Shown piece after piece: positions 35,825-45,589 of a DNA stretch of 64,000 nt (its first letter is position 1; each line of letters starts with the position of its first letter). The translations under genes and the position numbers were made by a program. The notes under the pieces are model-generated. The model did no database searches. It was given only the letters and a program-made list of their open reading frames with translations, and was not told where the DNA came from. Origin of the DNA: Megaustenia siamemsis (lineage: Eukaryota > Mollusca > Gastropoda > Stylommatophora > Ariophantidae); assembly GCA_032433765.1 (NCBI GenBank), contig JAVIAB010000159.1:57853542-57917541 (forward strand), read 5' to 3'.

Positions 35825-36175
35825 TAAATTGCCTTTCTCTCTCTGCGATCAGGACTCAATCAGAGTAGGATTCCAGACTCTCACATGAAGTCAGCTGTCA
35901 GGTTAAGTGTGTTGATCGCCCCCACAGGCAGAACATCACAATTAGAGTCTGTCAGATCCTCTCTCATTGAACACCCGTTAAAACGTTGCAATGTGTTCTG
36001 CGCCAGTGGCCCAGTGCATCCGATTTCAGCCAGCATTTTATTCAGTTTTGCTTTCCTTAGCCTTTGATTGTCCCAATCTTCCTGCAAGACAGCAGATTAT
36101 CTTTTCTGTAGGGGGATTCTGCCCTTAGATGGTCGGCCCTCCCAGGTTTACGAGCACCATCTGCCCGAGTCACTA
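35825..36175 (-). mobile_element. 5'-region fragment related to the I/Nimb-like element at 18743
   Basis: The minus strand reads DNQRLRKAKLNKMLAEIGC, compare SKARESNLNKMWQKSDAV in the 18.9-19.3 kb copy, and GGAGGGCCGACCATCTAAGG-type DNA matching 19095-19120. It ends abruptly next to the 36.2-kb satellite. Confidence 0.65.
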
Positions 36176-36179
36176 AAGG

Positions 36180-36775
36180 GGACTAACACAGACATGCACA
36201 CACAACTATATGAGATGTGACTAACACAGACATGTACACATCGATATGAGACATGACTAACACCGACACACATCAAGATATATGACACATGACTAACATA
36301 GACATGCACATAAAGATATGAGATATGACTGACATAGACATGCACACACAAAGATATGAGATTTGACTAACATAGCCATGCACACACAAGAATATGAGAT
36401 ATGGTAAACACAGACATGCACACACAAAGATATTAGATATGACTAACATAAACATGCACACAAAGATATGAGATATCACTAACCCAGACATGCACACACA
36501 AAGATATGACACATGACTAACACAGATACACACTAAGATATGAGATATTACTAAACTCAGACGCACATAAAGATATGAGACATGATTGACATGGACACAC
36601 CAAGATATGAAATATGATTAACATGACACACACCATGATATGAGCCATGGCCAGCACACACACACACACACACACACAAGCTAAGATATGAGCCATGGCT
36701 AGCACAGCAACACACCAAGATATGAGCCATGGCTAGCACAGAAACACATTAAGATATGAGCCATGGCCTCACGGA
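36180..36775. repeat. About 36-42-bp CA-rich minisatellite
   Basis: Units contain GACATGCACACACAAAGATA and TGAGATATGACTAACA. A CA run lies at 36655-36678. Minus-strand ORFs rich in CVHVYVSHISY arise from the repeat. Confidence 0.9.
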
Positions 36776-36937
36776 AAAGCAGCAAGAAATGAACCAAGTC
36801 TAGCACATAATCACATTGAAGTAGCCATATGCTTGGGTTTGTTGTAGTCAGCAGACTCTTCTTAACGTGGGAATCATCGACATACAAGACGCAGGCCTCG
36901 ATTAATTGTCCACAGGTTTTGTTCTCTGGTTTTTTTC

Positions 36938-37351
36938 TCAACTGTTGTCCGGAGATTTGAGAGTGCAATCTGACCCGTAGAAAGTACCCTTGCATGAACA
37001 GTTCCCGGTTGACTGTTCACAGGTGTCGTTGAAACATTTATCCGGACATTTGAGAGTGCAGTCTGACTCGTAGTACGTTTCCTTGCACGTACATTCTGCA
37101 CTTTCCGAGTCACATATGATGTCACAGCCATCAGAACACGTCTGTTCGCACTGTAGTCCAAAATTACCATCGGAACAAGTGTTATTACAGGTATAGCCAT
37201 GATGTTTACATTGTAGGCATATTCCGGATTTTTTCCCACATAAAGGACAGACACTGAGACAAGACCTGGAGCAGTCGTGTCCATAGATCCCATGTGAACA
37301 GTTGCCGGGACACGTACCGATGATGACGTCGCAGCTTTTCCTACACCCACT
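36938..37351 (-). CDS. Cysteine-rich multiple-EGF-like exon (MEGF type), partial or pseudo-exon
   Basis: The minus-strand frame encodes about 137 residues with 25 cysteines: GCRKSCDVIIGTCPGNCSHG, YGHDCSRSCLSVCPLCGKKS, GYTCNNTCSDGNFGLQCEQT, CKETYYESDCTLKCPDKC and CKGTFYGSDCTLKSPDNS, then TGA. The C-x-C plus G-x-Y-G-x-D-C spacing is that of laminin-type EGF repeats in MEGF10/11-like receptors and secreted proteins (family knowledge). The last repeat has lost a cysteine (TCT instead of TGT) just before the stop, and a TGA bars the frame at 37352-37354, so an acceptor must lie at about 37352 (AAG). It is antisense to, and only 186 bp from, exon A3. It may be an exon of another gene inside this intron or a dead copy. 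Confidence 0.75.
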   Translation of the reverse strand, partial: SGCRKSCDVIIGTCPGNCSHGIYGHDCSRSCLSVCPLCGKKSGICLQCKHHGYTCNNTCSDGNFGLQCEQTCSDGCDIICDSESAECTCKETYYESDCTLKCPDKCFNDTCEQSTGNCSCKGTFYGSDCTLKSPDNS

Positions 37352-37537
37352 TCACACTGCACAAAACGACCAAGAACAATAGGTCAAGACAACAGGTGTC
37401 TGTGAATGTTTGCCTTTCATTATCATTGCCTTTCATGTGACATGTTCCTATAACGTGTCCAACATTTACTATCTAAATTACGTATTTGAAGTAACATGTC
37501 TCTCACGTCATATGTGCTGTTTTTTTTCCTCAAAAAG

Positions 37538-37664
37538 CGATCGTTGATGATGATAATTTCGACTGTGGACGTTTGAATACACGCTTGAACGAGAGTATTG
37601 AAAATCTTCGCACGTTGTTTACAAAAGAATGGGGAAGCAGGCAAGACATTGAGGCGCTGTGCCG
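37538..37664 (+). CDS. Exon A3 of the A/B modular gene
   Basis: A 127-bp exon, acceptor TTTTTTTTCCTCAAAAAG (the weakest of the set) and donor CG|GTGAGTAT, phases 1 and 2. It encodes AIVDDDNFDCGRLNTRLNES, then IENLRTLFTKEWGSRQDIEALC and a split Arg. The first and third cysteines are kept, but the second (C15 elsewhere) is Arg. An N-E-S sequon follows. Its partner B3 lacks the first B cysteine, which suggests the two lost cysteines were bonded. The A3+B3 cassette has 84 residues. The frame is open and phase is kept, so I consider it functional. Confidence 0.75.
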
Positions 37665-37704
37665 GTGAGTATTTACCTGGAAATTACATTAGCCTGTATG
37701 ATTC

Positions 37705-38165
37705 AGTTTATTCTTCATCATCAAGTACAAAGCCTGCTGGCGTAGGTGATCAGGTCTCTCCACAACTTTCGATCACGACAGTTATTTATCGTTTCTGATG
37801 TTTACCGTCTGCCAAGCCATTCTCTTAAGCTGTCTGGTAACTTTTCTCTTTGCTTCCCTCTATCTCTTCGTCTCTCAATTGTCCCAGATGTTACAATATG
37901 TTCCAGCTGTTCTCTTCTCATTGCATGGCTAAAAAATGATGGTTGTTTCTTCCTAATATTGGAAATTAGCTCTCTTTTTGCTTTGGCTTCTTTCAGAACG
38001 TTTTCATTACTCTTCTTAGCTGCCCATGGTATTCTCAAAATGTTTCTGTAAAACCACATTTCTACTGACTCCAGTGATTTTCTTGTCTGTTGTCCCATTG
38101 TCCATGGTTCACGTCCATATGTTAAGACTGGCTCTACAAAACATTTAAGCCCTTTTTTTTCTTGT
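37705..38165 (-). mobile_element. Non-LTR retrotransposon 3' fragment, family A
   Basis: The minus strand reads QQTRKSLESVEMWFYRNILR, IPWAAKKSNENVLKEAKAKR, then HAMRREQLEHIVTSGTIERR and RDRGKQREKLPDSLREWLG. This is the post-catalytic tail only. Confidence 0.8.
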
Positions 38166-38583
38166 TTCTATTGTCAAAATGGATTGCATTGTATCTTCCA
38201 CATTTAGGACGTTTTTTACACAAACGTTTTTTTTAAATGTTGAGAATATAGTTTTGAAAAAAAAAGTAGAACAACAAAAAAACTCAAGGCACAATTTTCC
38301 ATTTACTCTATATTTTCATGACTGGGAAAGTCAGGATTTTATCCGTAATAAACTCAACACACCTAACATCACAGCACACATTTCTCTAAACACAACATTT
38401 CAAAGTGCATTCTCTCTTTAACTGTATTTAAACATCGCCAACCACATGTTTTATCTAGAATATATTTCCTTGAAAACAACAAACCGCGGACTTCACAAAA
38501 TGTGTATATCTGTATAGTTCTACTACACATACATTGTGGATGATATGCCCTAAAATTATAATTGCTCTATCTGCCTACAACTA
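38166..38583. other. No recognisable feature
   Basis: AT-rich, with A-runs at 38260-38285. A short plus-strand frame (38179-38421) has no known motif. Confidence 0.4.
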
Positions 38584-39086
38584 TAGTCCGTTCAGATTCG
38601 TTTGCCTAGACATTAATTTATTTTTTTCAAAAACTTATTGTTCATTTGCATTGATCTTTTGAAGTTAGGTTTAGAATACTAATGTCGCTATAAAAATATT
38701 TTTTTATCAAAGAAATGTGATCCAGTTTCAAAGATGCCTGATTTAACCTATATTTAAAAAAAGTTAATCGATATTATAAACACCGGCGGGATTATGTAGA
38801 TGCTTACATCTCACAGCTGATTCTTTAGCATATAGGCATGACCTTCACGGCTGAATGCGCACCGTCCTAAAATAGTTATAGTTTCCACTATAAATTTTTA
38901 TAAAGAAATGTTACATATGAAATTTCCCGTTTAGCACAAAATGACATTTTAGCCGAAACCGGAAATTATGTGACGTCAAAATCACGGCCGTAGACTCGAG
39001 TTCGAGTCATAATTCAGAGGCAAATCTCAATATTTACAGAAAGGAGGCGGCACTATCCATATTATCTTCTGCAAGTCTATGTGAGA

Positions 39087-40364
39087 ATGAATATAAAGGC
39101 AAAATATTTTACTGAGCATAACATTGCTATAAAGATTTATCAATACTTCTGCAGAGAGCGTAAAAAGGGACATCTTTATTGTTCTTTATCAAACCCTGAG
39201 AAGAGAACAATGCATATTTTAGGTTTGTGTAAACGTTCATTTGATCGAATAGTTAAAGGAAGCGGATATTTATTGCCAACAAATGCAAGAAAGCAAGGAA
39301 GGAAAGAAACGTTAGACAGTTTTGATAAGGACCTTGTAAAAAGAGAAATCTGTCGAATGTTTGATATAAACGAAGAAGTGACACTTAGAAAGTTGAAGCT
39401 TTGGCTGAAAACTAACAACGACATTGAAATATCAAAAACTTCATTATGGAAAATATTAAGAAGTGCAGGCTTCACCTTTAGAAAGTATGCTGGTGGAAAA
39501 AACATTATTTGTGAGAAGCCACATCTAGTAGCTCTTAGAAGCAAGTATTTACGTGAAGTGAAGGAAATGCGCGAAAATGATTATGATATTGTTTATTTAG
39601 ATGAAACTTGGATCAACGCTCATCATACAAATGAAAAGGAATGGCAGTTAGCAGATGGAAGTATTAAAAGATCAGTACCAAGCAGTAAAGGGCAACGTTT
39701 GATAGTTGCACATGCAGGTAGCAGACATAATGGGTTGTTGCAGAATGCTCATCTCGTTTTCATTTCAAAATCCATAGACAATAGAGACTACCACTCCGAA
39801 ATGAATGGGCACATATTTAAAGACTGGATCGAGAAAAGTATCCTTCCAATATTAGATCGACCTTCTTGTCTGATAATGGACAATGCTTCATACCATAACG
39901 TAGTTAACGTAGAAGATAGAATCCCAACATCATCAAGTACAAAAGATGCAATCAAAACGTGGCTCATAAAAGAACACATACAAGTTAACGACAGCTACTT
40001 GTAACCCGAATTGCTTAGCCTTGTAAAACAGACACAACGTACAAAGATATTTAAAATAGACAAGTTAATTCAAGAACATGACCATAGATGTTTGAGACTA
40101 CCTCCATATCATGCACACTTAAATCCTATAGAACTGGTTTGGGCAAAAGTTAAAGGACACGTAGCATATACAAATAAAACTTTCAAATTATGCGATGTTG
40201 AGACACTTACAAATCAGGCTCTATCAAATATAAATAAAGACTACTGGGTAAAATGTGAGGATCATGTGTTACGACAAGAAGAGGAATATTGGAAAAAGGA
40301 TGGTTTGTTGTTTGTTCAGCCGAAAGCAGTAATCGACCTATTTGACTCGTCTGATTCTGAATGA
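39087..40364 (+). pseudogene. Transposase (DDE_3-like), one in-frame stop
   Basis: From ATG 39087 (MNIKAKYFTEHNIAIKIYQY) about 425 codons. N-terminal helix-turn-helix region: ICRMFDINEEVTLRKLKLWL and SKTSLWKILRSAGFTFRKY. Catalytic blocks: IVYLDETWINAHHTNEKEWQ (first Asp), SCLIMDNASYHNVV (second Asp), YHAHLNPIELVWAKVKGHV (Glu). The stop is TAA at 40002-40004, between the second Asp and the Glu, in a region otherwise in frame, so it looks like a single point mutation. The tail ends in IDLFDSSDSE. The deleted relative at 8958 has the same end. It is a dead copy unless read-through occurs. Confidence 0.9.
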
Positions 40365-40469
40365 TCATTACTCTGATTAAGTCTACAGATAAATAGTTTG
40401 ATTTGCAAAATTTCCTAGTTGATTTGTTAAACAGTTTATTGTTCAAGACCACCCAAGCAATCAACAATA

Positions 40470-40700
40470 TGTTATAAGCAAACCAACAACCATTACTTTG
40501 AATGGAAGCCTGCTTGAGTCAGTACAGAAGTTCAGCTATCTTGGATCCACTATTACAGCCACACTTTCCTTAGATGAGGAACTAAATGTACGTATTTGAA
40601 AGGCAGCGACAACATTTGGGAAACTCACACCAAGAGCATGGAACTATATCAAATTGACTCTACGAACAAAAGTTCTATATATAATTTAAAATGTGTATAC
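40470..40700 (+). mobile_element. Nested non-LTR RT scrap inside the transposon
   Basis: The plus strand reads LNGSLLESVQKFSYLGSTIT, LDEELNVRI, KAATTFGKL and LTLRTKVLY, the FxYLGS region between the RT palm and C-terminus of yet another LINE. It lies between the transposase stop and the right inverted repeat. Confidence 0.65.
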
Positions 40701-41378
40701 TTGCCACCAAGTAAAATTTTATGGACACGCCTATGGGTCATCGTTGCACTAGATTACTGTAAAATATTTTGATTAGGGTCAAAATAATAGTTACATGGGC
40801 AAAGATCAAAGGAATTCGCCGCTTTAAGAAAACCGTTATAGCTAGACATCGAGTAACACATATGTTCTCGTGACATGGACATTTTAACACCGTATGCCAA
40901 AAATCATGTGAAATCATCAAGAACTTTTTGAATTATAAATCATAAAATCTCGGCAAACGAATCTGAACGGACTATAACAGTGTAATTACTTTATCAATTG
41001 ACAGATGAAGAAGTTATTGTATTTTCTTACCATTAATGTCATTACGGTATGTGTTTACAAGTTGCCTTGTCAATTTATTCTACACTATTATAATAATGCA
41101 ATTCGTGTTGTTTATTATCATTAGTGTTGTTAGAGAGTTTATTCTCTTGAATGATTATCTTTTTACTTATTTTTTTCCTCAGTAAATTGTGTAGTTTATA
41201 TACTTTCATTTCTTTCTTTTTCGTCACAAACATTTGTGAGTTTTTTTTTTCCCGTTGAAATCATTAATACTTTGTCGTCGCTTGTCTTCAATGTCCACTA
41301 AGATTCATCCACTAAAATGTGATGCATTCAACTGTATGCCGATCTTATATTAGTTATTGTGTTTTAAACATGAAACAG

Positions 41379-41503
41379 GCAAGGGCTGAAAGCACTCAAT
41401 TATTTTGTGCCCCCTCCTCCTAAGAGGTGCTTTCCACATGGCGAAGACAATGGCTATTATCTGTACCTGATTAACCATTTCACACCGTATTGTAATTTTA
41501 CAG
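41379..41503 (+). CDS. Exon B3 of the A/B modular gene
   Basis: A 125-bp exon with acceptor ATGAAACAG and donor G|GTAAAT, phases 2 and 1. It encodes QGLKALNYFVPPPPKRCFPH, then GEDNGYYLYLINHFTPYCNFT, where N-F-T is a glycosylation sequon. The first B cysteine (position 8) is Tyr; C17 and C38 remain. It is one residue longer than the other B exons in the last loop. The missing cysteine pairs with the one missing in A3. The PPPPKRCFP core is identical to B4. Confidence 0.8.
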
Positions 41504-42399
41504 GTAAATGCATGAACTCTAATGCATGGTGTGCTTACTTTATTTACAATCATACGGTAGTTCATATTGCGATAAGCTCATTTAACGGTCAATTTATAAA
41601 AAATAATTATTATACTCAGTTTCTTTGTTGATAAAACAAAAGTGTTGAATAATCTGCGTGGAGACGGCTGTGATATTTTCTCAACTTTACAACTTTAGGT
41701 ATCAACGTTTAAAAAAAAAAGTATTGTTTTTGCTACCCTATCAAACATTCTCCTATAATTGGAAATTGTGTCGTCCTCAATGTTACTCTATTGCTACTTT
41801 CATTACTTGTTACTACTTTCACAAACTGATCCTGTTTTTTCCTTTTCAAAGGTCAAAAAGTTTAAATTAGTATCTACATTGTTGGAAACAATCTTTCAAT
41901 GATGCTAAATTCTTTCAGATGACAACATTGTGATTAATGGTTATGCCCAGCATTCTTCTTAAAAAAAAAGGTGGAAAAATAGCATGCACAGATTTAAGAA
42001 TAATAGTGTGCTTTGTATTTGCATTATATTCTATCCTCTGTATTTGTGTGCTATAGCACTAAACATTACAACGGAACATTTGTTCTATTTTTTTCTCTTA
42101 CATAGCAGATGAAAATATATTTTTTGTGCATCTATCTTCAAAAGCAATAGACAAGATGTTCACACACGATATCTAGTATTTGTTTTCTCTAGCAAAAAAT
42201 AGAATGATGATTACTATATTTATTCAATGCTGTTCACACAATGATCACAATTTGTAAACTGCTTTCTGATCATTATTATTATTATTATGTGTTTCACTCA
42301 GCGCCATCAAAGATCAGAACTGCATTCTTAGTCCACGTAGTAAACAATCTATACATTCATTTACACAATAATTAGTAACACATTTCATTCCCATTCACA
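41504..42399. other. Intron without recognisable gene
   Basis: AT-rich sequence, A-run at 41709 and TTA repeats near 42270. No element identified. Confidence 0.45.
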
Positions 42400-42890
42400 T
42401 TTATATGTAATTAATTCCATTCGTATCTACTCTACCAGTAAACAATACATTCAAACCCACAATTATCAGTAATTAATTGCATTCATATCCACAATTATAG
42501 CAATCAAATGCATTCATATCCACAATTATCAGTAATCAATTTTACTCAGATCAACGATTATCAATAATCAATTTTACTCAGATCCACTATTATCAATAAT
42601 TAATTTTACCCAGATTCACGATAATCAGTAATCAATGTTATTCATATCAACAATTATCAACAATCAATTTTGTTCATTTCTACAATTATCAACAACCAAT
42701 TGTAAACGTATCTACACGTATCAGATTAATTGTACACGTATTCACAATTATCAGCAATGCATTTAATTAATGTCAACAATTCTCAACAAACAACAACCAT
42801 CTTCATGTTCACAGTTATCAGGAATATATTCCATTCACATCCATGATATCACCAAATAATTTAATATATATCCACAGTTATCAGTATTCA
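42400..42890. repeat. About 30-bp decayed minisatellite
   Basis: Units resemble CATTCATATCCACAATTATC followed by AGTAATCAAT. Roughly 13-15 imperfect copies, decaying to the right. Confidence 0.8.
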
Positions 42891-42954
42891 GTTTATTTTT
42901 ATCGACAATTATATAGTCTAAACATTTATATTCGCTAAAGACAGAAAAAAAAAA

Positions 42955-43250
42955 ACCAAGCTAGGAATAGCCTCCGCCATAGAATATATAAGGAAACAAC
43001 AGATAAAATGATTTGGCCGCTAGACACGGCAGATAGAACAAAACACAACACAACGAGCTTTCAACAAACGTTGTGAGAACACCAGACCCAAGGGTCGACC
43101 ACCACAAAGATGGGTTGATGTAATATTAGAAGCACTAGGAAACATAACAGCAGCAGAGGCGAACAGAAGAGCGCAAATTATATCTCCCGTTGACACTGAA
43201 AGGCAAATGAGGAAGGATAGAAAAAGAGGAAGAGGAAAGACAGAAAATAC
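42955..43250 (+). mobile_element. Non-LTR retrotransposon 3' fragment, family C
   Basis: The plus strand reads KLGIASAIEYIRKQQIK, then RTPDPRVDHHKDGLM-type and ALGNITAAEANRRAQIISPV. It shares the 3' end with 9950-10086. Confidence 0.7.
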
Positions 43251-43319
43251 AATTCTTATCCACACTACTCAAAAGATCATTATATGTTTATATAAAATGG
43301 TCAACAATTAATACGTTCA

Positions 43320-44035
43320 TTTTGAATAAAATGTCTCCAATCAGAACACCCATACACATTATAAAACACAAATTATTGTATGTGAACAAAGTGAACAAAG
43401 AAAATTCTCAAGACCTACAAATAAATATCACAGTTGAAGGAATACACCTGGAGACAGTTCAAAGCTGCAATTACCTTGGACATACTATAACCAATGATTT
43501 CACATGTAAAATTGAAATAAACAATATAATAGGTATGGCAAAAAGTAATTTTAATGCCATGAAAAATATACTAACAACAAAACAAATAACAGCAGGACTG
43601 AAACTAAGAATAGAAAAATGTTACATCTTGTCAATATTCATGTATGGTGCAGAAACATGGACATTAGACAAAAAAAAAAGAACATACAATTGAAGCCTTT
43701 GAAATGTGGATTTATAAAGAATAGGTAGAATTGGATGGAAAGAAAAGAAAACTAACGATGAAGTTTTAAAACAACTGAAAATAAACAGAGAACTACTAAA
43801 TACAATTAAGACAAGAGAAATGAAATTTTGGGGCATGTTAAAAGACACATCAGCCTACTAATATTAATATTGGAAGGAAAAATACAAGGTAAAAGAAGCA
43901 GAGGCAGGCCAAGACTTACATGGGCGAGTAATATCAAAAGATGGACAAGTCAATCTATGACAACCTACATTATCAAAGCAAGAAACAGAGTAGAATGACG
44001 ATCCATGGTAGCCAACCTTCGTTGCGGAGAAGGCA
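43320..44035 (+). mobile_element. Non-LTR retrotransposon 3' fragment, family B
   Basis: The plus strand reads VEGIHLETVQSCNYLGHTIT, MAKSNFNAMKNILTTKQIT, YILSIFMYGAETWTLDKK, then with frameshifts RIGWKEKKTNDEVLKQLK and a GRPRLTWASNIKRWTS-like end. Very similar to 57840-58560. Confidence 0.8.
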
Positions 44036-44039
44036 TTCG

Positions 44040-44560
44040 AAGATGATGATGAACAATAGCCATATTGAGGTGATAGCAGTCACCAGAGTATTCTTCAGGT
44101 TAGAATCAAAAAATTATACCCACGTCTGCATAATAAGGGATTCAAAGAGAATGATAAAAATAGTAGAGGTCACCTTTGTCTACGTCCCAGAACATGTGGA
44201 AGTACGGGGAAATAAAACAACGGACATGCTAGATAGATGCGCTGTCATTGGAGACGGTCAGCCAATGGATCGGGCGAGAATCATCAATGCCCTCCGAGAT
44301 GTGGGAAGGGCGCAGGACTTCGACAAACATGAGTCCACGTTACTCCTTCGGATGGAAGAGATGAGAGTTAAGATGGACACAGCCAGAAACAAGAAACTAT
44401 GTGGGCGTATAAGAAGATGTTTCAACCAACACAGAACTGGAGTTGTCAGTCGCTGGACACTGTGAGACTTGCTTGAGGAGATATGAGCACCTATTCACAT
44501 TTTTGGAGTGCAATGATGACACCCGAAAAAAAAAACTAAATAAAGCAATAACAATAGCCA
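44040..44560 (+). mobile_element. RNase H tail fragment, family D
   Basis: The plus frame reads IEVIAVTRVFFRLESKNYTH, EVTFVYVPEHVEVRGNKTTD, QPMDRARIINALRDVGRAQD, and KKLCGRIRRCFNQHRTGVVS. Same family as 14046-14900. The RNase H motifs are eroded (Asp of SDS is changed to RDS). It ends in an A-rich tail and abuts family B in the same orientation. Confidence 0.75.
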
Positions 44561-44569
44561 GGAACTACT

Positions 44570-45355
44570 AAATCCATTTCATCTTTAGTCAACATCTAAT
44601 ACATCCCTACCATCTTTAATCAAAGAGCTAATAAACCCTATCATTTTTAGTCAACAACTAATACATCCCTACCATCTTTAGTCAAAGAGCTAATACATCC
44701 ATATCATCTTTAGTCAACAACTAATACACCCCTACCATCTTTAGTCAAAGAGCTAATTAATCCCTATTATCATGTTAGTCAACAACTAATACATCCCTAC
44801 CATCTTTAGACAAAGAGCTAATAAATCCCTATCATATTTAGTCAACAACTAATACATCCCTACCATCTTTAGACAAAGAGCTAATAAATCCATATCATAT
44901 TTAGTCAACAACTAATACATCCCTACCATCTTTAGTCAAAGAGCTACTAAATCTCTATCATTTTTAGTCAACAACTAATACATCCCTACCATCTTTAGTC
45001 AAAGAGCTAATAAATCCCTATCAGCTTTAGTCAACAACTAATACATCCCTACCATCTTTAGTCAAAAAGCTAATAAATCCATATCATCTTTAGTCAACAA
45101 ACTAATACATTCCTACCATCTTTAGTCAACAACTAATACATCCCTATCATCTTTAGTCAAAGAGCTAATAAATCCATATCATTTTTAGTCAACAACTAAT
45201 ACATCCCTACCATCTTTAGTCAAAGAGCTAATAAATCCCCATCATCTTTAGTCAAAAACTAATACATCCCTACCATCTTTAGTCAACAACTAATACATCC
45301 CTATCATCTTTAGTCAAAGAGTTAATAAATCCATATCATTTTTAGTCCAAATATA
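44570..45355. repeat. About 32-bp minisatellite with two alternating unit types
   Basis: Unit 1 CATCTTTAGTCAACAACTAA + TACATCCCTAC, unit 2 CATCTTTAGTCAAAGAGCTA + ATAAATCCCTAT. They mostly alternate, giving a higher-order period of about 64 bp. Confidence 0.95.
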
Positions 45356-45589
45356 ATGTATCTTTTTTTTCATATTCAAGCAACATATAATACATCTCCT
45401 CTTTAGTCAGCATCCGGTAGCACTCTATCATCTTTAGTCAGCATCCGGTACGTCTCTATCATCTTTAGTCAGCATCCGGTAGGTCAATCATCTTTAGTCA
45501 GCATTCGGTGTGTCTCTATCATCTTTAGTCAGCACCCGGTACGCCTCTATCATCTTTAGTCAGCGTCTAATACATCCATATCATCTGTA
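45356..45589. repeat. Variant minisatellite block, about 31-bp unit
   Basis: Units contain CATCTTTAGTCAGCATCCGG. A short block between two larger arrays, evidently derived from the first. Confidence 0.85.

Larger units (their letters stand above)
38584..40974 (+). mobile_element. IS630/Tc1/mariner-superfamily transposon, nearly intact (2.4 kb), long D-E spacing
   Basis: Terminal inverted repeats TAGTCCGTTCAGATTCGTTT at 38584 and its complement ending at 40974 match for 23 bases, then diverge. A TA duplicate flanks each end (38582-38583 and 40975-40976). It contains one transposase gene (39087-40364) with a single in-frame stop. About 83 residues separate the second Asp from the Glu, far more than the 34-41 typical of mariner and Tc1, and close to the spacing reported for the DD82E/Sailor group (recalled, not checked). 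A decayed LINE scrap lies inside its 3' part. Confidence 0.9.

Noticed and set aside
36874..37362. 162-codon minus-strand ORF beginning MQCEVGVGKAATSS
   Set aside because: It is a shifted frame over the EGF exon. The cysteine-rich frame with EGF spacing is the real one.
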